A stretch of DNA of 64,000 bases from Leguminivora glycinivorella (taxonomy: Eukaryota > Arthropoda > Insecta > Lepidoptera > Tortricidae). The stretch lies in assembly GCF_023078275.1 (NCBI RefSeq), contig NC_062987.1:20259772-20323771 (forward strand), in the 5' to 3' direction. The position numbers were made by a program, and so were the translations under genes. Positions within the stretch are counted from its first letter, which is position 1; each line of letters begins with the position of its first letter. The notes beneath the pieces are model-generated. The model was not told the DNA's origin. It searched no databases and saw only the letters and a program-made list of their open reading frames with translations. Shown in pieces: positions 31,460-42,215 of the stretch.

Positions 31460-32095
31460 TACAGTGTGTAAATCGAATACGGGCGAATCTCTTAACGGTG
31501 GTGAACGTAAAAAATGCAATTACTTAACTTTTATTTGGAATTGAGATTAAAGATTTATCCATACAAAATCGGCCCGCAATGTAGTCCAAACACACTCACG
31601 TTAAACGCTCGTTGACGCCTACTTTCGGGTCTATATTAATTCGCATAATTTAATACTCCTAATACGAATTGGCATATCGTATATTTATACGCATAACTTT
31701 AAAAACGCATATCATTATTTCTCGTAACTATGGTAATTTTTTTTAGACAATTCGTTATAGTTAATAATGTTATGCATATTTCAATTATGCAGAATCGTTG
31801 TTATGCGAAATAAGTATTATACTTTTTGAATAGTATGCCTATTCAATGTTATAAACAATTACGTTATGCCAAATCTGTTATGCAAATTTATATTATGCGA
31901 ATTAATGATAAGCGAAATAGAGGGCACCCCCTACTTTCAAAAGCTCAAATCGCGTATGTAATGTAATGAACTGTCATTGCAACCATGTTTACAGTGCATT
32001 GCTGCTTAGAAAGTATTCAAAAAGTAATTATGGGGTGAACATAAGAGTCACTTAAAAACAACTCATAATTTAAAATAACACGAATGAATTAATTT
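31460..32095. mobile_element. TACAGNGTGTAAA MITE (copy 2), interrupted
   Basis: It shares TACGGGCGAA, CTTAACGGTGGTGA and AACACACTC...GTTAAACGCT with the copy at 16503. A 305-bp element is inserted in the middle, and the right end is lost where a family H MITE begins. Confidence 0.65.
31626..31930. mobile_element. 305-bp MITE with 8-bp target duplication
   Basis: CTACTTTC flanks both sides exactly. The ends are GGGTCTATATTAATTCGCAT and, inverted, GGGGTGCCCTCTATTTCGC, so the terminal repeats are imperfect. The interior is dominated by TTATGC/GCATAA words. An 8-bp duplication is typical of hAT elements. Confidence 0.65.
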
Positions 32096-32098
32096 TAA

Positions 32099-32155
32099 GT
32101 GGATTTTCACATTATCCGATCCGATATCGGATGTAGGACCGATATCCCATATATT
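32099..32155. mobile_element. Family H MITE, one arm only
   Basis: TAA precedes GTGGATTTTCACATTATCCG and the GATATCGGAT palindrome. The second arm is missing after CCCATATATTT. Confidence 0.7.
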
Positions 32156-32239
32156 TAACAAGTGTCAGTTGCATTAACCACAATTTAACAGACACATCAA
32201 CCTCACGCAGCAAAAGTCTATGGATATCCAAGTACCATA

Positions 32240-32365
32240 AAAATGAAATAAATGTCATATACAAAAAAAAGTGACCAAGGCTTCTAAGTGTCCCGAGCTG
32301 GAATCGAACCAGTCCTCCGTTTACCGGACGGATGGCTGAACCACTCGGCCATCGAATCACGAAAA
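32240..32365 (-). mobile_element. tRNA-derived SINE
   Basis: On the minus strand, the A box TGGCCGAGTGGTTCAG and the B box CTGGTTCGATTCCAG are clear, followed by CTCGGGACAC. The body GCCTTGGTCAC plus a T-run and TGTATATGACATTTATTTCA resembles the body of the SINE at 27571. The protein-like frame through it is spurious. Confidence 0.65.
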
Positions 32366-32394
32366 TTCCAAGTATGACATTTCCGAAGGCTCGA

Positions 32395-32560
32395 GGCGCC
32401 CAGGCCCCGTAGCCGAATGGCATTTCTCCGACGCCAAACGAAAGCGATACGCCGCTGGCTCTGTCGCGCCAATACGCAAGCGCGATAGAGATAGACATCT
32501 ACTAGCGCTTCGTTTCGTGAGCGTTTCGTGAGCGATTGTGCCATTCGGCTAGCCACCCTG
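32395..32560 (-). repeat. Family R unit
   Basis: This is the reverse complement of the unit at 1298, with AGGCCCCGTAGCCGAATGGC, CGCCAATACGCAAGCGCG and GTTTCGTGAGCGTTTCGTGA. Confidence 0.65.
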
Positions 32561-32639
32561 TACCGTCTCTGAGGTAGAACAGTACTAGGTACTTATTAAT
32601 TGAAAATACAATTGAAAATATTTTTTATGAAATAATTTA

Positions 32640-33070
32640 TTTTTCACCACACCAACTCGTAAAGGCTTACTTTGCTATTCGAAAACAGATAACAAAATTG
32701 CATTTTATCCACAAGAGTGCAAGGTAATTTCATACAAATTTTAACTTGATGTCTTAAGGTGGTTGGTAGAATTCATCTACAAATTATGAATCATAAATTT
32801 TGAATAGATTGATGGATTTAATTTAGTAGTTTGGTGTTTTATAGTCAGTATTTTGTTCGTGTTGGTGTGGTGAAAAATGTTGTGTTTCACTCGGTGGCAA
32901 AGTTTGTTTAACCTTCGTGCCTCGAAACCCTCGCAACGCTCAAGATTCCACTTTTTGAACCATTCGCTACGCTCGTGTTTCAATATTGGAATCTTTCGCT
33001 TGCTCGGGTATCAATATTGGCACGTGCGGTTAAACAACAACTTTGCCCCCTTGTAAAGTAAAACAAATAA
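32640..33070 (+). repeat. Family Q repeat
   Basis: A near full-length copy with the TTTTCACCACACCAACTCGT start and the CTTTGCCCCCTTGTAAAGTA end. It differs from the 28839 copy by scattered substitutions. Confidence 0.75.
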
Positions 33071-33074
33071 GTAT

Positions 33075-33524
33075 TGATCTTAGAATTTCAATAGGTACCT
33101 ACAATAAAATTAACGAACGCTAAACTCGGTATCGGAGGGTTTGATGCATTAGACCCTAATTCTGGTTTAATTTATTGCCCGTATAAGGTTTAACACACTG
33201 TAGAAATCAGCGAGCACAATTTTCTAGATTCTTCCACCGAAATTCGGATTCGAAATCTGAAATAGAAAAATGAATTTACGAGTATGATGGTATGCCGCTC
33301 CAAAGCCAAACAGGCTTTGTTCTTTGCGGAATACGCAGTAATATTTTAAAACTGAGAATTTTAGGAAGTCTAGCCGCATTTTTAGTGGCTGCACAGACCG
33401 ATTCTGAATCATGGAAAGATTTACTAGTTGTTTACGATACATGTGCGGATAGTAGGAAATCATAACGAGCAGCTTATTAGAAAACAGGATCTAAGGGAGT
33501 ATTTTTGACATTTTATAAAACGTT
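33075..33524. other. Unassigned stretch
   Basis: No coding or repeat signal is recognised. Confidence 0.4.
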
Positions 33525-34253
33525 ATAATGTAAAATACCCTATAATGGACGGTGATGCCATTATGGACAAAAAAAAACACAAATCCTTAAATATAAGTAT
33601 CTACAATCAGTTTCTAAAAACCGACGGCAATGTACCATAAACTAGAGTAGTAGAGCTGTTTCATTTTGAAGTTTCAATTAATTCGGTTATTTCTGAAGGA
33701 TTTGGCGACAAGATACATTCACCAGTTTACTGAAAAAAATATCAAGACGAATTCTTAGTAATGTTGCTACAGAGAGTTGAGTTCATGTATAAAATAATAA
33801 AAAAATAATACTGGATGCAAACTTGAATGAGCTTCACTTACTGCATTAAGCATAAGATAAGGTATAAAACATAGGTACTAGTTTGTTGCTCCAAAGATAT
33901 AATGAAATAGCGTTATTTTGAGTGTCCATTACTGGAACCGAAAAACTGCGTACCTCTTATGATGGACAAGGAACAATTTACAAAACCAAAATTTAAAGAA
34001 ACAATCCTATGTTGAAATAACCCAAACTAATTTTATTTATGGTATATAAAATTGTCTCATTGAGTATCAGTAGGCATTAAAAGTAAAATTTTTGACTTTT
34101 TTCACTGTCCATAATGGGGGATCCATTACTGAAGAACTGCCGTCCATAATTGGAGAAAAAACACCTAGTTTTAATTTGTTAACTATGAAGAAACCAATAT
34201 GAGTATCTATTCTGCAATAGATACGCTTGAAATGTAAAAGAAGGATAGGACAT

Positions 34254-34254
<1 letters not shown>

Positions 34255-34296
<42 letters not shown>

Positions 34297-35081
34297 ATGA
34301 TTTATTGTCACAACATGGTCGTTACAATCTGTACCTTATGAAATATCTTAAAGTTATAACCTATACAATACAAGGAAATTTTACTTACAATCTAGGTATA
34401 CGTGACAAGTGGACAGTCTCAGCTATGTGCTGGAGCCTCACCTTCCGGCGTGGTTTCAGCGCTGATTTTCAGCCTGCCCGGTTTGAGGCGGTGACACAAG
34501 ACGACTACGAAGTACTTACATAAAATAAAAAAAAACAAGAATGCAAAATTTAAGTTTTCAATTACATACTAATTACTTACAAATCCTTAAAAAAAGATAT
34601 TTTTAACAAGAAATTAAATAAATACTTAGATACACTGAATATGGAATTATATTGGTAGGTAGTATTTTTAGTCATTTTGCCTTTTAAGCAACATGGGTTT
34701 CAGTTTGTCTTTGAACGATATTTGGGACATGTTAAGACGAAGAGGTGGAGGTAAGTCATTCCAAATTTTAGCAGCACTGACTTTGAATCCTCCCCTACAT
34801 CCTTTTGTTTTATGACTAGGGATGACTGCTTTATTTAATATTTTGCTGCGTGTATTAAAATGGTGTTGGTCTTTTGCCCATGAAATTTTTTTGTACAAAT
34901 ATTCTGGCCTTTTTGTGTGTACAATTTTATGCACAAACGAAGCCAGGTGTAATTCCCGTCGCAGGTTCATTTTCAATATTCCCTTCTCATTAAGGTAGGG
35001 AGTTAAGTGCGCCCTACGTGGAACATTAAAGCAAAACCTTGCGCATGCGTTTTGCACGCGCTGAATAGCTTGCGCTATTTT
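34255..35081 (-). mobile_element. 5'-truncated CR1/Jockey-like LINE with GATA tail
   Basis: ACATT is duplicated on both sides (34250-34254 and 35082-35086). In minus orientation the element ends in a CTAT microsatellite of ~40 bp. It interrupts the TA-flanked element exactly where copy 1 reads GGACATTCAAG. Confidence 0.8.
34668..35081 (-). pseudogene. LINE reverse transcriptase C-terminus
   Basis: About 137 codons are open to the stop: AIQRVQNACARFCFNVP, ELHLASFVHKIVH, FNTRSK, then AAKIWNDLPPPLR and FKDKLKPMLL. This matches the C-terminal region after the polymerase domain of CR1/Jockey-like LINEs. The polymerase motifs and endonuclease are absent. The apparent start codon lies in flanking DNA. 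Confidence 0.75.
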
Positions 35082-35307
35082 ACATTCAAGATTTAACACG
35101 CTTAGCGGTGGAATTTTTACATTTATCAGTGAAATATCAAAAACAGGCGAAATTTTTTCTTAAACTGTCCATGGGTCCGTTACCTTACGATAATTTGAGA
35201 TTTCGCGCCTTTTATTTAGTGACAAGTTTTGTTTGACTGTAGAAATTGATACATCGGTCTGCCCCGTTTTATTCTATCTTAAATCATGCTTGGTTACGTT
35301 TACGTAA

Positions 35308-35432
35308 GTGCGTTTTCACATTATCCGATCCGATATCGGATGTAGGACCGAATCCCATACATTCAAACCGTCATCTTTAATTTTGGCCTTTGAAATCCTT
35401 CCGATATCGGATCGGATAATGTGAAACCGCAC
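35308..35432. mobile_element. Family H MITE
   Basis: A 125-bp copy with TAA on both sides. One arm lost part of the central palindrome. Confidence 0.82.
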
Positions 35433-35435
35433 TAA

Positions 35436-35884
35436 GTATTACGAAAGTCAGCGTCAGATAATTCGTTAACACAAATTATGCTTAACATCTAGAGCCTTAA
35501 CAATTCTGAGCGTTGCATTAAGCCTTATGCATGGCATGGAGTATTCTGAAACAGCTCTCTAGATAACCCAACACTAAGGTATGGTGGTACTCTGTTATGT
35601 CTCATTTGTAGCTAGCTGCAAACACATGACATGACACATGTTATCTTTGTAATATTTTGCATATATCTACATTATCTATATGTTAGCTGATTCTTATATT
35701 ATATAATTCTATAGGTATAGAATTATATAATATAGGTATAGAATTATATAATAGATGTGTGTGCCACCTATAAAATGATGTCGGGTAAAATCGCCACATT
35801 CGGTGACACGCTTAATTCGGTGATACAAGCTTTGAAGCACTATTCCGAAAGACGATTTTTGGTTTTTTCACCGAATTAAATAAT
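35436..35884. other. Unassigned, with a small AT palindrome repeat
   Basis: TATAGAATTATATAATATAG is tandemly repeated near 35690-35750. No gene is seen. At 35800 a TTCGGTGA-containing segment is repeated once. Confidence 0.4.
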
Positions 35885-35886
35885 AA

Positions 35887-36131
35887 ATATTGGGGACACC
35901 TTACACAGATCAACTTAGCCCCAAACTAAGCAAAGCTTGTACTATAGGTGCTAAGCGACGATATACGTACTTAAATAGATAAATACATACTTATATACAA
36001 TACATAGAAAACATCCATGACTCAGGAACAAATATCTGTGCTCATCACACAAATAAATGCCCTTACCGGGATTCGAACCCAGAACCGCGGCTTAGCAGGC
36101 AGGGTCACTACCGACTGAGCCGGACCGGTCG
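35887..36131 (-). mobile_element. tRNA-derived lepidopteran SINE
   Basis: On the minus strand the head has CCGGCTCAGTCGGTAGTGAC (A box) and TCTGGGTTCGAATCCCGG (B box). The body follows with GGGCATTTATTTGTGTGATG, AGCACAGATATTTGTTCCTG, ATGTATATCGTCG and GGGGCTAAGTTGATCTGTG, ending near AATATTTATTATTTAA. I recognise the body as a common lepidopteran SINE type but cannot name it with certainty. Target duplications are not clear. Confidence 0.8.
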
Positions 36132-36475
36132 TCAAATTTACCCTAAGTTTATAATATAGATTATCTATTCAAAAAATCTCGTAAAATCATCCTAGAATGG
36201 TGAATTGAATATAACAGGGGCCAGGGACTTAACTCACCCCTAGCGGGGAAGAACAAGACCCTTTCTGGTGATGTGGAAATAGGATGGTTATACCTGTGCC
36301 TTTTGAGATAAATCGGTCACCGAGCGATCTTAATCTCACACTTTATAGTAATTTAATGAGACGTGTGACCGAAATTTTGCCTGCGCAAACATTGCGTAAG
36401 TATGCAAACATAAAGCTAAAACGTGCAGAAGTCGTAAATTGCTGACAGATATTAAGATATGTAAATATATCCTGT
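36132..36475. other. Unassigned stretch
   Basis: No gene or repeat end is recognised. Confidence 0.4.
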
Positions 36476-36499
36476 CTCGTCTCCGCTAACTTGACCATT

Positions 36500-36754
36500 T
36501 CTTAAGAATGGGTAAGGATCGGGCAGTCAAGAGGGCCCATCTGGGTTGTCCAACTGGACGCCGTCCTGTTGACTATCCTAAATATCGTTGGGCGGATCAG
36601 AGTGGAGGCTAATCTCCGTGAACTCGGCGTCAACGAGGGCTGGCTAGAGGTCGCTCTGGACCTCGTAAAGTGGCGTGCTCTTGTATTGGAGGCCAAGACT
36701 CATTTTGAATCATCGCGCCGACAAAGTAACTTATTAACCTTGGCAAACCCATAA
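36500..36754 (+). pseudogene. LINE C-terminal fragment with frameshift
   Basis: The first frame reads TGRRPVDYPKYRWADQ. The next block VEANLRELGVNEGWLEVAL and WRALVLEAKTHFESSRRQ is in a shifted frame, to a stop at 36754. This is the usual tail (R-W-x-D-x-v-x-x-x-L…W-R-x-L-v-x-E-A-K-x-H-F) of a group of insect LINE proteins. It is a short, inactive piece. Confidence 0.7.
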
Positions 36755-37252
36755 TATAAAGAAAACTACGAAAAATTGCCTAGGTACTATTTTATTCAAA
36801 TTATGGATCCTGGGTTCGATGAATGCCGGGGAATAAATCACATCCCCTATTCAGAAAGGGGGGAGGGGGGGGTCCTTAGTTTTAAGAGGGATCAGAGTGA
36901 TACTTTTTATCTACTAGGAGGGAAGAAAAGTGCACGTTTTTGTTCGGGGACTAGTAAACTTTTAGAACATAAATATTTCTTCATGTGAAAAGTACCTTGT
37001 ATGCGTTACATTGTCTTGTGGGATACAGGATCACGATTATAACATAATCAGAAATATTAAAACCTGTCATTTACCCGCTCATCGCATGACAAGACGTGTG
37101 GCCTTAACTGTTCTCACCTCACTAGTCCCACAACCCACAACCTAACGCTTTCGATTACGTAGTCGCGGCCACCTAAAAATCCACATTCGGACGCGCATTT
37201 CTACAGGTCAAGCGAGCGCTTCCTGAATCAACCAGTGTGTAAGGTAAATATA
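36755..37252. other. Unassigned stretch
   Basis: A G-run (GGGGGGAGGGGGGGG-like) lies near 36860. Otherwise nothing is recognised up to the hairpin-array element. Confidence 0.4.
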
Positions 37253-37539
37253 ACTAGTGGCTCTGTGAGCTGTAGACCTTCGCGACATGCTTAGAGAACG
37301 CAAAGCTAAAAAATATTAATTGATTGTCACAGTCCAATCACGACAGTGACAGTTTCAAGCGACATAATACTCGTACGCTATATAGGTACTTAACACAAAC
37401 CCATTTATGGCAATTACTACATTTAACGAAATTAATCAAAAACTGCGGAGCTATCATGCTAGCATTGCTGCCCCCCCTCGTGGATGCCTCGCCTTCCGTC
37501 CCACATTTTGTTTTGTGAGCGTATCAACGCTAGTCCGCG

Positions 37540-40500
37540 AAGTGGACTGTCTATTGCTCTTAAGGGCAACAATTTTTTTTATTATATTACTTTTTACTCT
37601 TGAGGGTAACAAAAAAACCCAAACCCGACTTGTTTTAAATACTACGTAGAACTTTATTTTTTGCGGGGGCTTCACCCCTGAGCCCCCTGTATTTGCTCTT
37701 AAGGGTCACAAGAAAACCCTAACCCAACTTATTTTAAATACTACGTTGATCTTTCTTTTATACGGGGGCTTCGCCCCCGAACCCGTGTTGCTCTTAACGC
37801 TCACAGGAAAACCCTAACCTAGCTTATTTTAAATACTACCTTGATCTTTCTTTTATGCGGGGGCTTCGCCCCCCGAAACCCCTTGTTTTGCTCTTAAGGG
37901 TTACAACAAAACCCTAACCCAACTTATTTTAAATACTACCTTAATCTTTTTTTATGCGGGGCGCTTCGCCCCCTGAACCCCCCTTGGCTGCCTATTTTCG
38001 CTTTTCAGGGTCACAAGAAAACCCTAACCTTACATAGTTTAAATCCTTAATCGGTATTTCTATTTTGCGGGGGGCTGCGCCCCCGAGCCCCCGATTATTT
38101 TCGATCTTAAACTTCGCAAGAAAACCCTCACCTAACTTATTTTCAATACGTACTACGTTGGTGTTTCTTTTTGGCCTTGGGGATTCTTCGCCCCTCTCTA
38201 CCTAGTTTGGATACTTAATCGGTATTTCTATTTTGCAGGGGGCTGTGCCCCCCGAGCCCCCCCTTTTTTTCCCTCTTAAGGGTCGCAAGAAAACTTTAAC
38301 CTTACTTAGTTTGGATACTTAGTTGATCTTTCTTTTTTGCGGGGGGCTGCGCCCTTCGAGCCCCCCCCCCTTATCTTTGCTCTTAAGCGTTGTAAAAAAA
38401 ACCCTAACCTAACTTATATTCAATACGTACTACGTTGGTATTTCTTTTTAGCGGGGGGCTTCGCCCCCCGAGCCCCCCTTGTAGGTTCTTCGCCCCTCGC
38501 CGTCTATTTTGTTTTTCTTATCAATTTTGGATTTGTAAGCGTGTCGACGCTAGCCCGCGAAGTGGGCTGCCTATTTTCGCTTTTTAGGGTCACAGGAAAA
38601 CCCTAACCTTACTTAGTTTGGATACTTAATCGGTATTTCTATTTTGCGGGGGCTGTGCCCCCCGAGCCTCCCCTTATTTTTCCTCTTAAGGGTCGCAAGA
38701 AAACTTTAACCTTACTAAGTTTGGATACTTAGTTGTTCTTTCTTTTTTGCGGGGGGCTGCGCCCCCCGAGCCCCCCCCTTATCTTTGCTCTTAAGCGTTG
38801 TCAAAAAAAACCCTAACCTTACTAAGTTTTGATACTTAGTTGTCCTTTCTTTTCTGCGGGGGCTGCGCCCCCCGAGCCCCCCCCCTTATCTTTGCTCTTA
38901 AGCGTTGTAAAAAAACCCTAACCTAACTTATTTTCAATACGTACTACGTTGGTATTTCTTTTATGCGGGGGGCTTCGCCCCCCGAGCCCCCCTTGGGGAT
39001 TCTTCACCCCTCTCTACTTAGTTTGGATACTCAATCGGTATTTCTATTTTGCGGGGGGCTGTGCCCCCCGAGCCTCCCCTTATTTTTCCTCTTAAGGGTC
39101 GCAAGAAAACTTTAACCTTACTAAGTTTGGATACTTAGTTGTTCTTTCTTCTTTGCGGGGGGCTCGGGGGGCGCAGCCCCCCGCAAAATAGAAATACCGA
39201 TTGAGTATCCAAACTAAGTAGAGAGGGGTGAAGAATCCCCAAGGGGGGCTCGGGGGGCGAAGCCCCCCGCATAAAAGAAATTTATCTTTTCTCTTAAGCG
39301 TTGTCAAAAAAAACCCTAAACTTACTAAGTTTGGATACTTAGTTGTTCTTTCTTTTATGCGGGGGGCTGCGCCCCCCGAGCCCCCGCCCCTTATCTTTGC
39401 TCTTAACAGTTGTAAAAAACCCTAACCTAACTTATTTTCAATACGTACTACGTTGGTATTTCTTTTATGCGGGGGGCTTCGCCCCCCAAGCCCCCCTTGG
39501 GGATTCTTCGCCCCTCTCTACTTAGTTTGGATACTCAATCGGTATTTTTATTTTGCGGGGGGCTGTAAAATTTAACCTCACTTAGTTTGGATACTTAGTT
39601 GATCTTTCGTTTTTGCGGGGCTGCGCCCCCCGAGCCCCCCCCCTTATCTTTGCTCTTAAGCGTTGTCAAAAAAAACCCTAACCTTACTAAGTTTTGATAC
39701 TTAGTTGTCCTTTCTTTTCTGCCCCCGAGCCCCCCCCCTTATCGTTGCTCTTAAGCGTTGTAAAAAAACCCTAACCTAACTTATTTTCAATACGTACTAC
39801 GTTGGTATTTCTTTTATGCGGGGGGCTTCGCCCCCCGGGCCCCCTTGGGGATTATTCACCCCTCTCTACTTAGTTTGGATACTCAATCGGTATTTTTATT
39901 TTGCGGGGGGCTGTAAAATTTAATCTCACTTAGTTTGGATACTTAGTTGATCTTTCGTTTTTGCGGGGGCTGCGCCCCCCGAGCCCCCCCCCCTTATCTT
40001 TGCTCTTAAGCGTTGTAAAAAAACCCTAACCTTACTAAGTTCGGATACTTAGTTGTTCTTTCTTTTATGCGGGGGGCTGCGCCCCCCGAGCCCCCGCCCC
40101 TTATCTTTGCTCTTAAGCGTTGTAAAAAACCCTAACCTAACTTATTTTCAATACGTACCACGTTGGTATTTCTTTTTGGCGGGGGGCTTCGCCCCCCGAG
40201 CCCCCCTTGGGGGTTCTTCGCCCCTCTCTACTTAGTTTGGATACTTAATCGGTATTTTTATTTTGCGGGGGCCGTGCCCCCGAGCCCCCCCTGATTTTCC
40301 CTCTTAAGGGTCGCAAGAAAACTTTAACCTTACTTAGTTTGGATACTTAGTTGATCTTTCTTTTTGCGGGGGGCTGCACCCTTCGAGCCCCCCCCCCTTA
40401 TCTTTGCTCTTAAGCGTTGTAAAAAAAACCCTAACCTAACTTATATTCAATACGTACTACGTTGGTATTTCTTTTTAGCGGGGGGCTTCGCCCCCCGAGC

Positions 40501-41350
40501 CCTCCTTGTAGGTTCTTCGCCCCTCGCCGTCTATTTTGTTTTTCTTATCAATTTTGGATTTGTAAGCGTGTCGACGCTAGCCCGCGAAGTGGGCTGCCTA
40601 TTTTCGCTTTTTAGGGTCACAAGAAAACCCTAACCTTACTTAGTTTGGATACTTAATCGGTATTTCTATTTTCTTATCAATTTTGGATTTGTAAGCGTGT
40701 CGACGCTAGCCCGCGAAGTGGGCTGCCTATTTTCGCTTTTTCGGGTCACAAGAAAACCCTAACCTTACTTAGTTTGGATACTTAATCGGTATTTCTATTT
40801 TGCAAGTTTGGATACTTAGTTGTTCTTTCTTTTATGCGGGGGGCTGCGCCCCCCGAGCCCCCGCCCCTTATCTTTGCTCTTAACAGTTGTAAAAAACCCT
40901 AACCTAACTTATTTTCAATACGTACTACGTTGGTATTTCTTTTATGCGGGGGGCTTCGCCCCCCGAGCCGCCCTTGGGGATTCTTCGCCCCTCTCTACTT
41001 AGTTTGGATACTCAAGCGGTATTTTTATTTTGCGGGGGGCTGTAAAATTTAACCTCACTTAGTTTGGATACTTAGTTGATCTTTCGTTTTTGCGGGGGCT
41101 GCGCCCCCCGAGCCCCCCCCCCCCTTATCTTTGCTCTTAAGCGTTGTAAAAAAACCCTAACCTAACTTATTTTCAATACGTACCACGTTGGTATTTCTTT
41201 TTGGCGGGGGGCTTCGCTCACCGAGCCCCCCTTGTGGGTTCTTCGCCCCTCGTCGGCCATTTTGTTTTTCTTATCAATTTAGGATTTATAAGCGTGTCGA
41301 CGCTAGCCCGCGAAGTGGGTTTCCTATTTTCGCTTTAAAGGATAACAAGA
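37540..41350. repeat. Tandem GC-hairpin / telomere-like array, copy 1
   Basis: Units of about 85-113 bp each hold a strong hairpin GCGGGGGGCTTCGCCCCCC (loop TTC, TGC or TGT) followed by GAGCCCCCC, then CTTAAGGGT...AAAACCCTAACC (a weaker AGGGT/ACCCT hairpin) and an AT-rich spacer such as TTAGTTTGGATACTTAATCG or TTTTCAATACGTACTACG. About 35 hairpins occur. A separate insert AGCGTGTCGACGCTAGCCCG recurs at 38530, 40560, 40690 and 41290. ORFs with GGLRPPSPP-like peptides arise from the repeats. Confidence 0.9.
39155..39280 (-). repeat. Inverted array segment
   Basis: This stretch is the reverse complement of the array block around 38955-39075 (including its variant ATTCTTCACCCCTC). It is bounded on both sides by GC hairpins. 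The second array does not contain it. Confidence 0.8.
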
Positions 41351-41460
41351 AAACCCTAACCCAAATATTTTAAATACTACGATGCATCGCCAACTCACTA
41401 ATTTAATCTACTTGAAAGTTGGCAGCGCATAACACTTAAATTCGCACCGCTTAGTATAAA

Positions 41461-41540
41461 CCACGGTGGTGTAGTGTCATTCATGGTACGTTTTTGCCCT
41501 CACGCTAGTAATATTTCTAGGTTCGATTCCCGGCAAATGC
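41461..41540 (+). repeat. tRNA-Gly-like sequence in element tail (copy 1)
   Basis: GGTGGTGTAGTGTCATTCAT resembles the A-box half of tRNA-Gly and GGTTCGATTCCCGGCAAATG its T-arm and acceptor. The middle is expanded, so it is a derived tRNA-like sequence and not a working gene. Confidence 0.5.
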
Positions 41541-42130
41541 AAAACTTTTTGTATTTTTATTTTTATTATTTTTCTTCTTGTTGCCATCAGCTATCATAAT
41601 TATGTTACGAAGTTTCACTTATGCCGCGCGGAGGAACTCCACGCACAAATTTTTAATGTTTGCGTCCGTTTTCTTTAGTCAAACACAATTTTGTTGATTT
41701 TTCCGAGGTAAGTTTTTATCTTCTGTTTAACGCCATCTGTGAGAATATTGTGGCGTGACGTTGTAGGAGAGGCATCGTAATTATTTCAGCTCATCTTTTC
41801 TATATCAAATTGGTTAGTACTTATTCTTGCCACCTTCGGCGCTACATTTATTTATAAAGAATAAGTTTTTTTGTGTACTTCAAAATTATTAAACACTGGA
41901 TCATAAAAAAATAATATAAATATTCTCGTTACATAATTAAATTTTACGAGAATCGGTTGAATAGAGGAAAATATACGGACATAAAAATGCAAATTTCGAT
42001 CTAAAAGCAAACAGGATTTTACTTTCTACTGAAAAAAAAATGATTGTATGTGTATAAAATGTATATCGCTTAGTTGGTTAAAATATAATTATTAATATAA
42101 AATTCAAATGCAAAAAAAGTACAAAAAATA

Positions 42131-42215
42131 TGGCACCTGGAGGATTCGAACGCAGAACTTGGTGATTAGAAATTTGAAAAAAAAGCACCGTGACTTACCA
42201 CTGAGCCACCCTAAC
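42131..42215 (-). repeat. Second tRNA-like sequence in element tail (copy 1)
   Basis: On the minus strand, GGTGGCTCAGTGGTAAGTCA and the B box GTTCGAATCC are separated by a T-rich insert. It runs opposite to the Gly-like sequence. The copy at 56071 is nearly identical. Confidence 0.5.

Larger units (their letters stand above)
33527..35185. mobile_element. TA-flanked TCCATAATGG element (copy 2), split by a LINE
   Basis: Removing the LINE and one duplication leaves about 827 bp collinear with the copy at 7964. The ends ATGTAAAATACCC and GGGTCCGTTACCT and the TA flanks are retained. Several indels separate the copies. Confidence 0.7.

Noticed and set aside
32112..32498. 128-residue minus ORF
   Set aside because: It runs through a MITE arm, a SINE and family R; the peptide MAEWFSHPSGKRRTGSIPAR in the neighbouring frame is a tRNA-head artefact.
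37540..41350. CRISPR-like array
   Set aside because: Units vary in length and the spacers are themselves repeated. The setting is an insect nuclear genome with no cas genes.
37540..41350. True telomere tract
   Set aside because: CCTAA units occur only once or twice per unit, separated by ~90 bp of other sequence, with no uninterrupted run.
38337..41373. Short ORFs giving GGLRPPSPP-type peptides in the hairpin arrays
   Set aside because: They are translations of the GC hairpins and C-runs, recur with unit period in array copies and have no start context or codon signal.
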